Assembly: GCA_024280785.1 (NCBI GenBank)
Contig: JAJRPK010000380.1
Location: 1 to 7,357, forward strand
Direction of reading: 5' to 3'
Source: Gammaproteobacteria bacterium
Lineage (GTDB): Bacteria; Pseudomonadota; Gammaproteobacteria; Pseudomonadales; UBA7434
DNA length: 7,357 bases
How positions within the stretch are numbered: the first letter of the stretch is position 1; every line of letters starts with the position of its first letter. The notes beneath the pieces were generated by a model. The model made no database searches. It was not told where the DNA came from and saw nothing but the letters and a program-made list of their open reading frames with translations. The translations under genes were made by a program, and so were the position numbers. Of the stretch, positions 1-5,383 are shown piece after piece.

Positions 1-441
1 CCCAAAAATTTAACGGCCAAAGTTGTTACTAAAAAACAAGCTTCTACTAATAATATCGTCGAAACGGTTTGCCAGCGATTTAAGGCACCTAACAATCATA
101 GCCAGCTCGCCCAACTTGCTGCTTATTACAGCGCATTTGTATTTCAGGCCGCATCATCCAGGCCCGATGTAGTTATCGCGCTATTAGACCGCTGCGATGC
201 TTGGCGACGACCCGACCGCTTCGAAAAATTACTACAGTTGTGTGAAGCCTTAATTTCTACCGACCCTGAATCATCGCACAAAAGTTTAGGTTCCATTGCA
301 TTTTTACGCACGGCATTATCTGTTTGCAAAAATATTAACGCACAGGAATTTATTGACCAAGGCATCAGCGGCGAAGCCATCGGCGACTCAATGCGTAACT
401 CGCGGAAAGTAAAAATAGCGGCGCTAAGAAAACAGTTTTAA
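1..441 (+). CDS. cca: CCA tRNA nucleotidyltransferase, C-terminal part (5' end outside window)
   Basis: The reading frame is open from the first base to a TAA at 439-441 and gives the last 146 residues of a bacterial CCA-adding enzyme, which adds or repairs the 3' CCA of tRNAs in the cytoplasm. The fragment matches the C-terminal helical (HD-domain and tail) region of the E. coli-type enzyme as I recall it: an N-terminal stretch like CQRFKAPNNHSQLA, the family hallmark DAWRRPDRFEKLL at about residues 71-83, then a tail with FIDQGISGEAIGDSMRNSR resembling the family's VADGFKGPEI. The nucleotidyltransferase domain lies upstream of the window. Where the E. coli protein has a YHDLIH-like motif, this one reads YYSAFVF, so the HD phosphohydrolase site may be degenerate. 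The gene converges on folB, with about 110 bp between the stops. Family identity is fairly secure; enzyme subtype is inferred. Confidence 0.85.
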   Translation, partial: PKNLTAKVVTKKQASTNNIVETVCQRFKAPNNHSQLAQLAAYYSAFVFQAASSRPDVVIALLDRCDAWRRPDRFEKLLQLCEALISTDPESSHKSLGSIAFLRTALSVCKNINAQEFIDQGISGEAIGDSMRNSRKVKIAALRKQF

Positions 442-497
442 TTTAAACAATAACATACAACCATCCCGACCCAATCCCTGAGGCAGAAAACCAATAA

Positions 498-525
498 CGG
501 CGAGCACCAATGAATAATGTCGCCG
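498..525 (-). terminator. Weak hairpin between convergent cca and folB
   Basis: A perfect 6-bp inverted repeat, CGGCGA at 498-503 and TCGCCG at 520-525, encloses a 16-nt loop in the 110-bp gap between the convergent stops of cca and folB. Read on the minus strand (folB direction) it is followed by a moderately T-rich stretch, TTATTGGTTTTC. The long loop and broken T-tract make it a weak candidate. It is listed because it is the only terminator-like structure I see in this convergent gap. Confidence 0.2.
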
Positions 526-550
526 CAAAAGTTCTGTTTAGAAAACTATT

Positions 551-904
551 TTATCGACTAATTGAAGCTGTAATTCCAGCGCAAGAAGCCTTTGCTATCG
601 CTTGAGGTTTTCTTATAGTTACCGTTATTTCTGCAATGGCGAGATGATGTTGCAATAAATATTTCATTAACCGCTGAACTAGCGTCTCTAATAACAAGCA
701 GTTTTGATCTTTAACAAAGGACTCTACCTGCGTTGCAACCGCAGCGTAATCTATGGTTTTATCCAAATCATCACCATCAGCTGCTGATCCTATATCGGTC
801 GCCATGGCAACATCAAAATACAGCGACTGTTCTACGTGCCGTTCCCACTCACATAGCCCGATCACCGTGTCGACTCGCAGATCATTAATAAATATCGTTG
901 CCAT
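551..904 (-). CDS. folB: Dihydroneopterin aldolase FolB
   Basis: This 117-residue protein fits the bacterial FolB family, which converts 7,8-dihydroneopterin to 6-hydroxymethyl-7,8-dihydropterin and glycolaldehyde in cytoplasmic folate synthesis. The N-terminus MATIFINDLRVDTVIG matches the family pattern (first strand, then the T-x-I-G turn), followed by CEWERHVEQSLYFDV. The expected active-site residues are present: Tyr53 in IDYAAV, Glu73 in LLETL and Lys99 in IRKP. I chose the ATG at 902-904 rather than the in-frame ATG at 911-913, because AGGA lies 8 nt before the former but abuts the latter, and homology begins at MATIF; the longer form would add MVS. It lies downstream of tsaD in the same orientation, separated by a 16-bp tandem repeat array. 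No promoter is obvious, so co-transcription with tsaD is likely. folK and plsY, frequent neighbours, are absent. Confidence 0.93.
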   Translation of the reverse strand: MATIFINDLRVDTVIGLCEWERHVEQSLYFDVAMATDIGSAADGDDLDKTIDYAAVATQVESFVKDQNCLLLETLVQRLMKYLLQHHLAIAEITVTIRKPQAIAKASCAGITASISR

Positions 905-921
905 ACTTACCATCCTACTTT

Positions 922-985
922 CGAACTATTTTATCTTCGAACCATTCTATCTTCGAACTATTTTATCCCCGAACTATCTTACCTC
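922..985. repeat. Tandem repeat, four 16-bp units, between tsaD and folB
   Basis: Four adjacent 16-bp units start at 922, 938, 954 and 970 with the pattern CGAACTATTTTATCTT. Units 1 and 3 differ only in their last two bases, unit 2 has two changes, and unit 4 is the most diverged and overlaps the tsaD stop codon at 974-976. A degenerate fifth unit (906-921, 11 of 16 matches) reaches into the folB start region. The array fills almost all of the tsaD-folB gap. The first three units share a TTCGAA palindrome at their left edge. Nothing suggests a coding role. Confidence 0.9.
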
Positions 986-2002
986 GGCCAATTGATCTAG
1001 CGGCCAACGCGGATGGACTTGTATCTCCAGTCCTTCGGCATGGCCAGCCTGCAACCTAAGCGCGCCCGCTAGCGCAATCATCGCGCCATTATCAGTGCAG
1101 TATTCCAGTCTGGCATAAAACACTTCGGCATGCTCTTTCGCCGTCATTTTTCCCAGAGATTCACGTAAACGTATATTGGCACTTACACCACCGGCAACAA
1201 CCAAACGCGACAACCCTGTTTGCTTGAGCGCACGCTTGCATTTAATCGTTAAGGTACTCGCTACGGCCTCTTCAAAAGCACGAGCGATATCGGCTTTGGT
1301 TTGTGGCTCGATATTATTATCCACCGTATATTTAGCAATAGTATTTTTAGTAAAAGTTTTTAAGCCACTAAAACTGAAATCTAAACCCGGTCTGTTAACC
1401 ATGGGCCGTGGAAAATCAAAACGTTCAGGATCACCTTGGCCAGCTAATTCTGCGATCTGTGGCCCACCGGGGTACGGCAGACCTAACATTTTTGCCGCTT
1501 TGTCAAACGCCTCGCCCGCTGCATCATCGAGTGACTCTCCTAACAGCGTGTAATCTCCCAGACGCTGAACTTCAACCAGCTGAGTGTGACCACCAGAAAC
1601 TAACAAGGCCACAAACGGAAAGGCTGGGGGATTACTCTCTAACATGGGAGCCAGCAAATGCCCTTCCATATGATGAACACCAACAGCGGGAACATTCCAA
1701 GCCATCGCCAACGAACGGCCCAACGACGCACCGACCAACAACGCTCCAATCAAACCCGGACCTGCGGTATAGGCTACGCCATCAATATCATCGTGAGTAA
1801 TATTGGCCTGCTCCATGAGCTGGCCAATCATCGGAAGGGTTTTACGGATATGATCGCGCGACGCCAATTCGGGAACGACACCGCCATACTCGATATGCAA
1901 ATCAATTTGACTATGCAAAGCATCTGCCAGCAGTCCTTGCTCGGTATCGTACAATGCAATACCTGTTTCATCACAGGAAGTTTCTATCCCCAACACTAAC
2001 AT
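974..2002 (-). CDS. tsaD: tRNA N6-adenosine threonylcarbamoyltransferase TsaD
   Basis: TsaD transfers the threonylcarbamoyl group from threonylcarbamoyl-AMP to A37 of ANN-decoding tRNAs, working with TsaB and TsaE in the cytoplasm. The 342-residue product (E. coli about 337) is colinear with the family: the N-terminal ASKHA nucleotide-binding signature LGIETSCDETGIALYD at residues 4-19, YGGVVPELASRDH at 39-51, the metal-binding HMEGH (His111, His115), LVSGGHTQL, FSGLKT, VVAGGVSAN, and CTDNGAMIA with the third metal ligand Asp304. I chose the ATG at 2000-2002 because MLVLGIETS aligns with the E. coli MRVLGIETS; an in-frame GTG at 2006-2008 would add two residues. GAGG lies 10 nt before the ATG and 4 nt before the GTG. 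The gene begins 48 bp after the lipoprotein stop on the same strand and its TAG stop lies inside the tandem array leading to folB. It is normally divergent from an adjacent rpsU; here about 2.9 kb intervenes. Confidence 0.97.
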   Translation of the reverse strand: MLVLGIETSCDETGIALYDTEQGLLADALHSQIDLHIEYGGVVPELASRDHIRKTLPMIGQLMEQANITHDDIDGVAYTAGPGLIGALLVGASLGRSLAMAWNVPAVGVHHMEGHLLAPMLESNPPAFPFVALLVSGGHTQLVEVQRLGDYTLLGESLDDAAGEAFDKAAKMLGLPYPGGPQIAELAGQGDPERFDFPRPMVNRPGLDFSFSGLKTFTKNTIAKYTVDNNIEPQTKADIARAFEEAVASTLTIKCKRALKQTGLSRLVVAGGVSANIRLRESLGKMTAKEHAEVFYARLEYCTDNGAMIALAGALRLQAGHAEGLEIQVHPRWPLDQLAEVR

Positions 2003-2050
2003 CGACACTCAGCCTCACTTAGCAATTTTTACCACAATTACCCAGAGCAT

Positions 2051-2554
2051 CTATTGAGTACGATTTAATAAATTGGAATTCGCCAATCGAATTACGCGGT
2101 AAGTTCCGCCTTGCGATAATAGTTTTACCGCGTCACCGACGACAATAGGATCTGCCTTGGGGTCGAAAGCCTGAACCACCGACAACACTTCACCATCATC
2201 CAGGCGTATGGTGTACTCCATACCGTTTGCTTTGGTCAGCGCACTTTCGGTTTTAGCACCTAACACAGCACCCGCTGCTCCCACGATAACAGCGGCAATG
2301 TCTGAGCCCGTACCTTGCCCCACCGTAGAGCCAGCCAAGCCACCTACCACTCCACCGACAACACCGCCGGCACCCGTTTTAGTGCCTTCGATAGAAACAG
2401 GAGTCGCATCGACAACCGTGCCTAACTTTACCACCTGAACTTTGCGCGCTTCATCGCGCGAATAACTGGTGCCGGTTTGCTGAGAGGGCGTACAGCCACT
2501 CAACACTAATCCAGCTATAAGCAATACTGAGAGAGAACTGACAAATCTATTCAT
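2051..2554 (-). CDS. slyB: SlyB-like glycine-zipper outer membrane lipoprotein
   Basis: The 167-residue product begins with a lipoprotein signal peptide: Asn-Arg after Met, a hydrophobic core at 8-18 and a lipobox LSGC with lipidated Cys21. Residue +2 is Thr rather than Asp, which predicts outer membrane sorting by the Lol pathway. Residues 61-100 form a Gly/Ala-rich glycine zipper (GGVVGGVVGGLAGSTVGQ and VGAAGAVLGA), as in 2TM glycine-zipper proteins. The C-terminal 110-155 is a small beta-rich domain with MEYTIRLDDGEVLSVVQ. The order and spacing match SlyB of E. coli as I recall it, including the YSRDEARKVQ segment after the lipid anchor. SlyB-type proteins bind lipopolysaccharide and stabilise the outer membrane under stress. 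GGAG lies 8 nt before the ATG. The gene is preceded by three 20-bp repeats and followed by tsaD after 48 bp. I infer SlyB function from family resemblance only. Confidence 0.85.
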   Translation of the reverse strand: MNRFVSSLSVLLIAGLVLSGCTPSQQTGTSYSRDEARKVQVVKLGTVVDATPVSIEGTKTGAGGVVGGVVGGLAGSTVGQGTGSDIAAVIVGAAGAVLGAKTESALTKANGMEYTIRLDDGEVLSVVQAFDPKADPIVVGDAVKLLSQGGTYRVIRLANSNLLNRTQ

Positions 2555-2588
2555 AAAAATATCTCCAATCGTTAAAATTTAGGGTACG

Positions 2589-2649
2589 CAGCCCTGAGCA
2601 AGAGTAAACAGCCCTAAGCGGAAGTAAACAGCCCTGAGCGACAGCTAAA
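2589..2649. repeat. Tandem repeat, three 20-bp units, upstream of the lipoprotein gene
   Basis: Units lie at 2589-2608, 2609-2628 and 2629-2649, the last with one extra base, following the pattern CAGCCCTGAGCNNNAGTAAA. The CAGCCCT core is identical in all three; position 8 varies G/A and the middle bases vary. On the minus strand each full unit gives TTTACT followed later by GGGCTG, so the array lies in the leader or promoter region of the lipoprotein gene, 35-95 bp before its start. No clear -35/-10 pair could be assigned there. Confidence 0.88.
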
Positions 2650-2683
2650 CAAAAAAACTTTGCTATTTATCCGGTTAAGTCAG

Positions 2684-3499
2684 CTAACTGCCATGCAGAC
2701 GATCGGCAGTTTCCATAATTTCCATCAACGAACGCTCGATAATCATGCCACCATCAACATCCAGTATTTTACCCGTAACGTAACTCGCAGCATTCGAAGC
2801 AAGGTACACCACTGCTGCAGCAATATCTTGTGGCTTGCCAATTCTACCCACCGGAGTCCAGGCACTTAGTTTTTCTTCGATACCGGGAAATTTATCCAGC
2901 AAGTTCTTTTGCATATTGGGCGTCAGTATAGCTCCAACACGTATAGCATTAATACGAACTTCAGGACTAAACTCCATAGCCATCATTCGAGTAGCTTGTT
3001 CTTGAGCCGCTTTTGCAGCTCCGTAAGGAATGGAACCTATATTGGCGACTCTGGAAAACCCGGAAGAGATATTAACTACGGCCCCGCCACCTGCGTCCTT
3101 CATAAAAGGCACGGCGGCACGGGTTAAATATACCGGAGCCATAAAGTTAACTTGCATCGTGTCAAAGACATGCTGATCGGTTATTGCAGAGGTAGCACAA
3201 TGACCTACGCCCCCGGCATTATTGACTAACACATCCAATTGACCGTAATGACTCAGCGTGTCATCAATGATAGTTTTACGCCCGGATTCAGAAGTAACAT
3301 CTGCCACGATTGCACAGGCACGACCACCCATCTGATCGATTAAGCCAGCTGTTTTTTCGATGTCAGACGCTGTGCGTGCAACGCAGACTACAGTCGCTCC
3401 AACTTCAGCCAATGACTGAGCTGTAAACGCCCCAATACCTTTGCCTGCACCCGTCACAATGGCAACTTTGCCATCGAGCCTGAACTGATCGAGAATCAT
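2684..3499 (-). CDS. Classical short-chain dehydrogenase/reductase (SDR)
   Basis: This 271-residue protein is a classical NAD(P)-dependent oxidoreductase with a Rossmann fold. Visible motifs are the cofactor glycine motif TGAGKGIG at 16-23, the adenine-site D67-V68, NNAG at 93-96, and the catalytic tetrad Asn118, Ser146, Tyr159 and Lys163 (YGAAK). The C-terminal VTGKILDVDGG is the usual end of the core. Arg42 at the end of beta-2 (VAR) hints at NADP(H) preference. The opening DQFRLDGKVAIVTGAGKGIG is common among FabG-like SDRs of secondary metabolism and of steroid or lipid catabolism, but the substrate cannot be read from sequence. AAGG lies 7 nt before the ATG. It is divergent from the DUF3604 remnant and 129 bp upstream of the lipoprotein gene on the same strand. 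It is not part of the usual tsaD or rpsU neighbourhood, so it probably arrived by insertion. Confidence 0.93.
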   Translation of the reverse strand: MILDQFRLDGKVAIVTGAGKGIGAFTAQSLAEVGATVVCVARTASDIEKTAGLIDQMGGRACAIVADVTSESGRKTIIDDTLSHYGQLDVLVNNAGGVGHCATSAITDQHVFDTMQVNFMAPVYLTRAAVPFMKDAGGGAVVNISSGFSRVANIGSIPYGAAKAAQEQATRMMAMEFSPEVRINAIRVGAILTPNMQKNLLDKFPGIEEKLSAWTPVGRIGKPQDIAAAVVYLASNAASYVTGKILDVDGGMIIERSLMEIMETADRLHGS

Positions 3500-3575
3500 A
3501 TTCGCACCTTTTAAATAAAAACCGAGTAAGATTCACTTCATACTACTTCATTTTAACCCTGTGACAGTGCCATAA

Positions 3576-4676
3576 TCTGATTTAATAGCCCGTAAAATAG
3601 CCCAGCCTTTACAGCAGCACTTTAAAGCAGAGCCTGACGAAAAAAATCTTTGGCGTCGCCTGCGTGACGAATGCATAAATAATGGCAGTGGCTGCGATGT
3701 TTTGGCAATACCCCACAACCCCAATTTATCTAACGGTAATTTATTTACGGTAAATTATGAAGAAGGCACTTCTATCGAACAACAAGCAGAAATTGCCCGA
3801 CTTCGCGCCGCGATAGAACCCGTAGTTGAAATAATGCAAATGAAAGGAGACTCTGAATGCCGCAATGGAATGTGGAACGTACTCGGAGGCAATGACGAAC
3901 TCTGTGACTGGGAAAAAATCAGGCCAGCTAATACGCCTGACTGCAAAGGAGCAACCGGCAAAGGTGCGCTCATAGATCAAGGTTGTGTTTCTACTCTGGA
4001 TTTTGCCCGCTATGCATTAGTCGAGGGCATAAAGGAACAAAACAGGCTGGGAGTGAACCCTTACCAGCTAGGCTTTATTGCCAGCACGGATACGCATGAT
4101 GCCGCTCCGGGCGGTGTAGAAGAATGGCGCGACGATCTTCCAGGTAGTGCGCCCAATCCAAGATCAGGCAGAAACTCCGGCGGGCTGGTTGCTGTTTGGG
4201 CAGAAGAGAACTCGAGAAGTGCTATCTTTAATGCTTTACGCCGACGCGAAGTCTACGCTACTAGCGGCCCGCGCATCAGTGTTCGATTGTTCGCAGGGCC
4301 TGGTTTTGACCCTGAATTGTGCGCAGACCCCGACTGGTTAACGACGGCCTACCAAACCGGAACCCCAATGGGTGGGACTTTATCTGCCAATACATTATCT
4401 ACCTTTGAATCCACCCCTGAATCTACCCCTGAATCTGCCCCTGAAAACGGAATCAACGCTCCAAGCTTTATCCTCGCCGCCCAAAAAGACACCGGCACCC
4501 TAGCCCACCCCGGCAATTTACTGCAAAGAGCCCAAATCATAAAAGGCTGGACCGATGATCAAGGGAAAATTCACCAGCAAATCATCAACATCGCCGGCGG
4601 CCCGAATAAAGCTTCAGTTAATACGGATACTTGCACCCCCACCGGTAAAGGCCACGAGCAATTAAATGTAGACTAG
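3576..4676 (+). pseudogene. DUF3604 family protein remnant, truncated at both ends
   Basis: The frame is open from just after a TAA at 3573-3575 to a TAG at 4674-4676, about 366 codons. Recognisable DUF3604 similarity starts near 3624 (KAEPDEKNLWRRLRDEC) and continues through CDVLAIPHNPNLSNG, PVVEIMQMKGDSEC, DELCDWEKIRP, a GCVSTLDFARYALVEG stretch, FIASTDTHDAAPGG, VWAEENSRSAIFNALRRRE, YATSGPRISVRLF and VNTDTCTPTGKGHEQL. DUF3604 proteins are usually about 600-700 residues with an N-terminal GDLHVHTS-type metal motif; that half is missing. The C-terminal ending after DTCTPTG, usually containing an AFYYARVLENPxCRW-like motif, is also missing. The only standard start before the conserved region is a TTG at 3702 with no ribosome binding site. 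I therefore call it a recent pseudogene whose frame is not yet disrupted. The family's biochemical role is poorly defined. A translated short protein of about 324 residues cannot be excluded. Confidence 0.72.
4407..4442 (+). repeat. In-frame 12-bp tandem repeat in the DUF3604 remnant
   Basis: Three adjacent 12-bp units, GAATCCACCCCT, GAATCTACCCCT and GAATCTGCCCCT, encode ESTP, ESTP and ESAP. A partial copy (TCTACCTTT) precedes them and GAA follows. The repeat sits between MGGTLSAN and APSFILAA, a point where DUF3604 proteins usually have a short loop, so it looks like a slippage expansion that keeps the frame. Confidence 0.85.
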
Positions 4677-4730
4677 CCCTGACGGACAATATCCGGAAGT
4701 AGCTGCACACTACACCGATAAGCGGCAAAC

Positions 4731-4764
4731 AGACCGTAAATACCGGTCTACAATTACAGACCGG
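4731..4764. promoter_or_regulatory. Interlocking inverted repeats upstream of the rpsU promoter
   Basis: CCGGTCT (4743-4749) is perfectly complementary to AGACCGG (4758-4764) across an 8-nt loop, and its CGGTCT part also pairs with AGACCG at 4731-4736 across 7 nt. Two mutually exclusive hairpins, or two overlapping palindromic protein sites sharing a middle arm, are therefore possible. There is no following T-tract, so it is not an intrinsic terminator. It lies about 45 bp before the -35 of the proposed rpsU promoter, a position suited to an activator or operator, but no regulator is recognised. Confidence 0.45.
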
Positions 4765-4768
4765 ATGA

Positions 4769-4794
4769 AATATTGAATGAAAATTCACAATATT
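4769..4794. repeat. AT-rich inverted repeat upstream of rpsU
   Basis: AATATTG at 4769-4775 and CAATATT at 4788-4794 form a perfect 7-bp inverted repeat, and inside it GAAT (4775-4778) can pair instead with ATTC (4783-4786) around a GAAA loop. It lies between the interlocking hairpins and the proposed -35 of rpsU. It could be a protein binding site or simply AT-rich sequence; no function is assigned. Confidence 0.35.
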
Positions 4795-4808
4795 GGCCGC
4801 TGATCCCT

Positions 4809-4837
4809 TTGCAATTTGGCCCCAGCCCGTATAGAAT
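4809..4837 (+). promoter_or_regulatory. Probable sigma-70 promoter of rpsU
   Basis: TTGCAA at 4809-4814 (4 of 6 to TTGACA) and TAGAAT at 4832-4837 (5 of 6 to TATAAT) are separated by exactly 17 bp. The next bases, TGCCGCCC, form a GC-rich discriminator like that of stringently controlled ribosomal promoters, so repression by ppGpp/DksA is plausible. Predicted transcription would start near 4843-4846, giving a leader of about 80 nt before rpsU. Confidence 0.6.
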
Positions 4838-4923
4838 TGCCGCCCTCGTGGGTCTGGGCCTAATTGGCCTGTGCCATTTATGTTTCATTTATTTATTATA
4901 GAAACCAAGGTAGACGATTTTCA

Positions 4924-5139
4924 ATGCCACAAGTCAGAGTTAAAGATAACGAGCCCTTCGACATCGCCCTACGCCGTTTCAAGCGTTCTTGCGAAAAAGC
5001 CGGAATCATTGCCGAAGTTCGTCGTCGCGAGTTTTATGAAAAGCCTACAGCAGTTCGCAAACGCAAAGCTGCCGCTGCCGTTAAGCGCCACCAAAAGAAG
5101 GTTGGCCGCGAAGTTCGCTCTAGAGTCCGCATGTACTAA
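4924..5139 (+). CDS. rpsU: 30S ribosomal protein S21
   Basis: The 71-residue product is nearly identical to bacterial S21 as I recall the E. coli protein: MPQVRVKDNEPFDIALRRF at the start, then KRSCEKAGIIAEVRRREFYEKP, and a basic C-terminal tail (KRHQKKVGREVRSRVRMY). S21 binds the 30S platform near the 3' end of 16S rRNA and helps initiation. The ATG at 4924 is certain from homology; an upstream in-frame start at 4864 would add 20 residues foreign to the family. The nearest Shine-Dalgarno-like AAGG (4907-4910) is 13 nt from the ATG, longer than optimal. A sigma-70 promoter precedes it and a strong hairpin follows, so rpsU can be expressed separately from yqeY and dnaG, as in the classical macromolecular synthesis operon. 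Confidence 0.98.
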   Translation: MPQVRVKDNEPFDIALRRFKRSCEKAGIIAEVRRREFYEKPTAVRKRKAAAAVKRHQKKVGREVRSRVRMY

Positions 5140-5163
5140 GCCTACTCGACCCACCGAACAATC

Positions 5164-5193
5164 ACAAAACCCGGCCAAACCGCCGGGTTTTGT
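5164..5193 (+). terminator. Intrinsic terminator after rpsU
   Basis: A perfect 12-bp stem, ACAAAACCCGGC (5164-5175) with GCCGGGTTTTGT (5182-5193), encloses a 6-nt loop and begins 24 bp after the rpsU stop. The T-run is partly inside the stem and continues as ACTTTT after it. It probably terminates or attenuates most rpsU transcripts, lowering expression of the downstream primase gene, as known for the rpsU-dnaG gap in E. coli. The A-tract on the 5' side would also allow some function in reverse. Confidence 0.88.
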
Positions 5194-5383
5194 ACTTTTA
5201 AAAAGCATATTTCTAGCTAAGCAGTCGCGCTATACTGTGCCATTGTATTGCTGACCCTGTTAATACTGGCTATCGACCGAATCTCTAAAAATAACTGAGC
5301 CTTTGTATAGCAAGCCGTAGCACGGCCATTAGACAGTAGTCTTAATAGACGACAACCTGAATACCGCCCGATGGAGAATTAAT

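Noticed and set aside
1176..1999. Several plus-strand open frames of 113-130 codons
   Set aside because: They lie wholly antisense to tsaD, whose motifs are complete, and their Thr/Pro/His/Arg-rich translations resemble nothing I know.
2651..2662. A7/T7 tract after the SDR gene as a terminator
   Set aside because: On the minus strand the T-run has no adjacent stable stem, so intrinsic termination is not supported.
3584..3603. AATAGCCC repeated at 12-bp spacing before the DUF3604 remnant
   Set aside because: Two 8-bp copies in an AT-rich gap are not enough to claim an operator or a duplication.
4675..4689. AGCCCTGACGGACA just past the DUF3604 stop resembles the 20-bp repeat core (AGCCCTGAGCGACA)
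   Set aside because: Only eight contiguous bases match and a gap is needed; chance is a sufficient explanation without further copies.
4743..4764. Hairpin as the terminator of the DUF3604 remnant
   Set aside because: The 7-bp stem is followed by ATGAAATATTG with no T-tract.
4864..4923. Longer rpsU with a 20-residue N-terminal extension
   Set aside because: S21 is 70-71 residues and begins MPxxxVxxNEPF; the extension falls in the mRNA leader just after the promoter.
5231..5236. TATACT as the -10 of a yqeY-dnaG promoter
   Set aside because: No acceptable -35 at 16-18 bp spacing and no extended -10, so it is mentioned only as a possibility.
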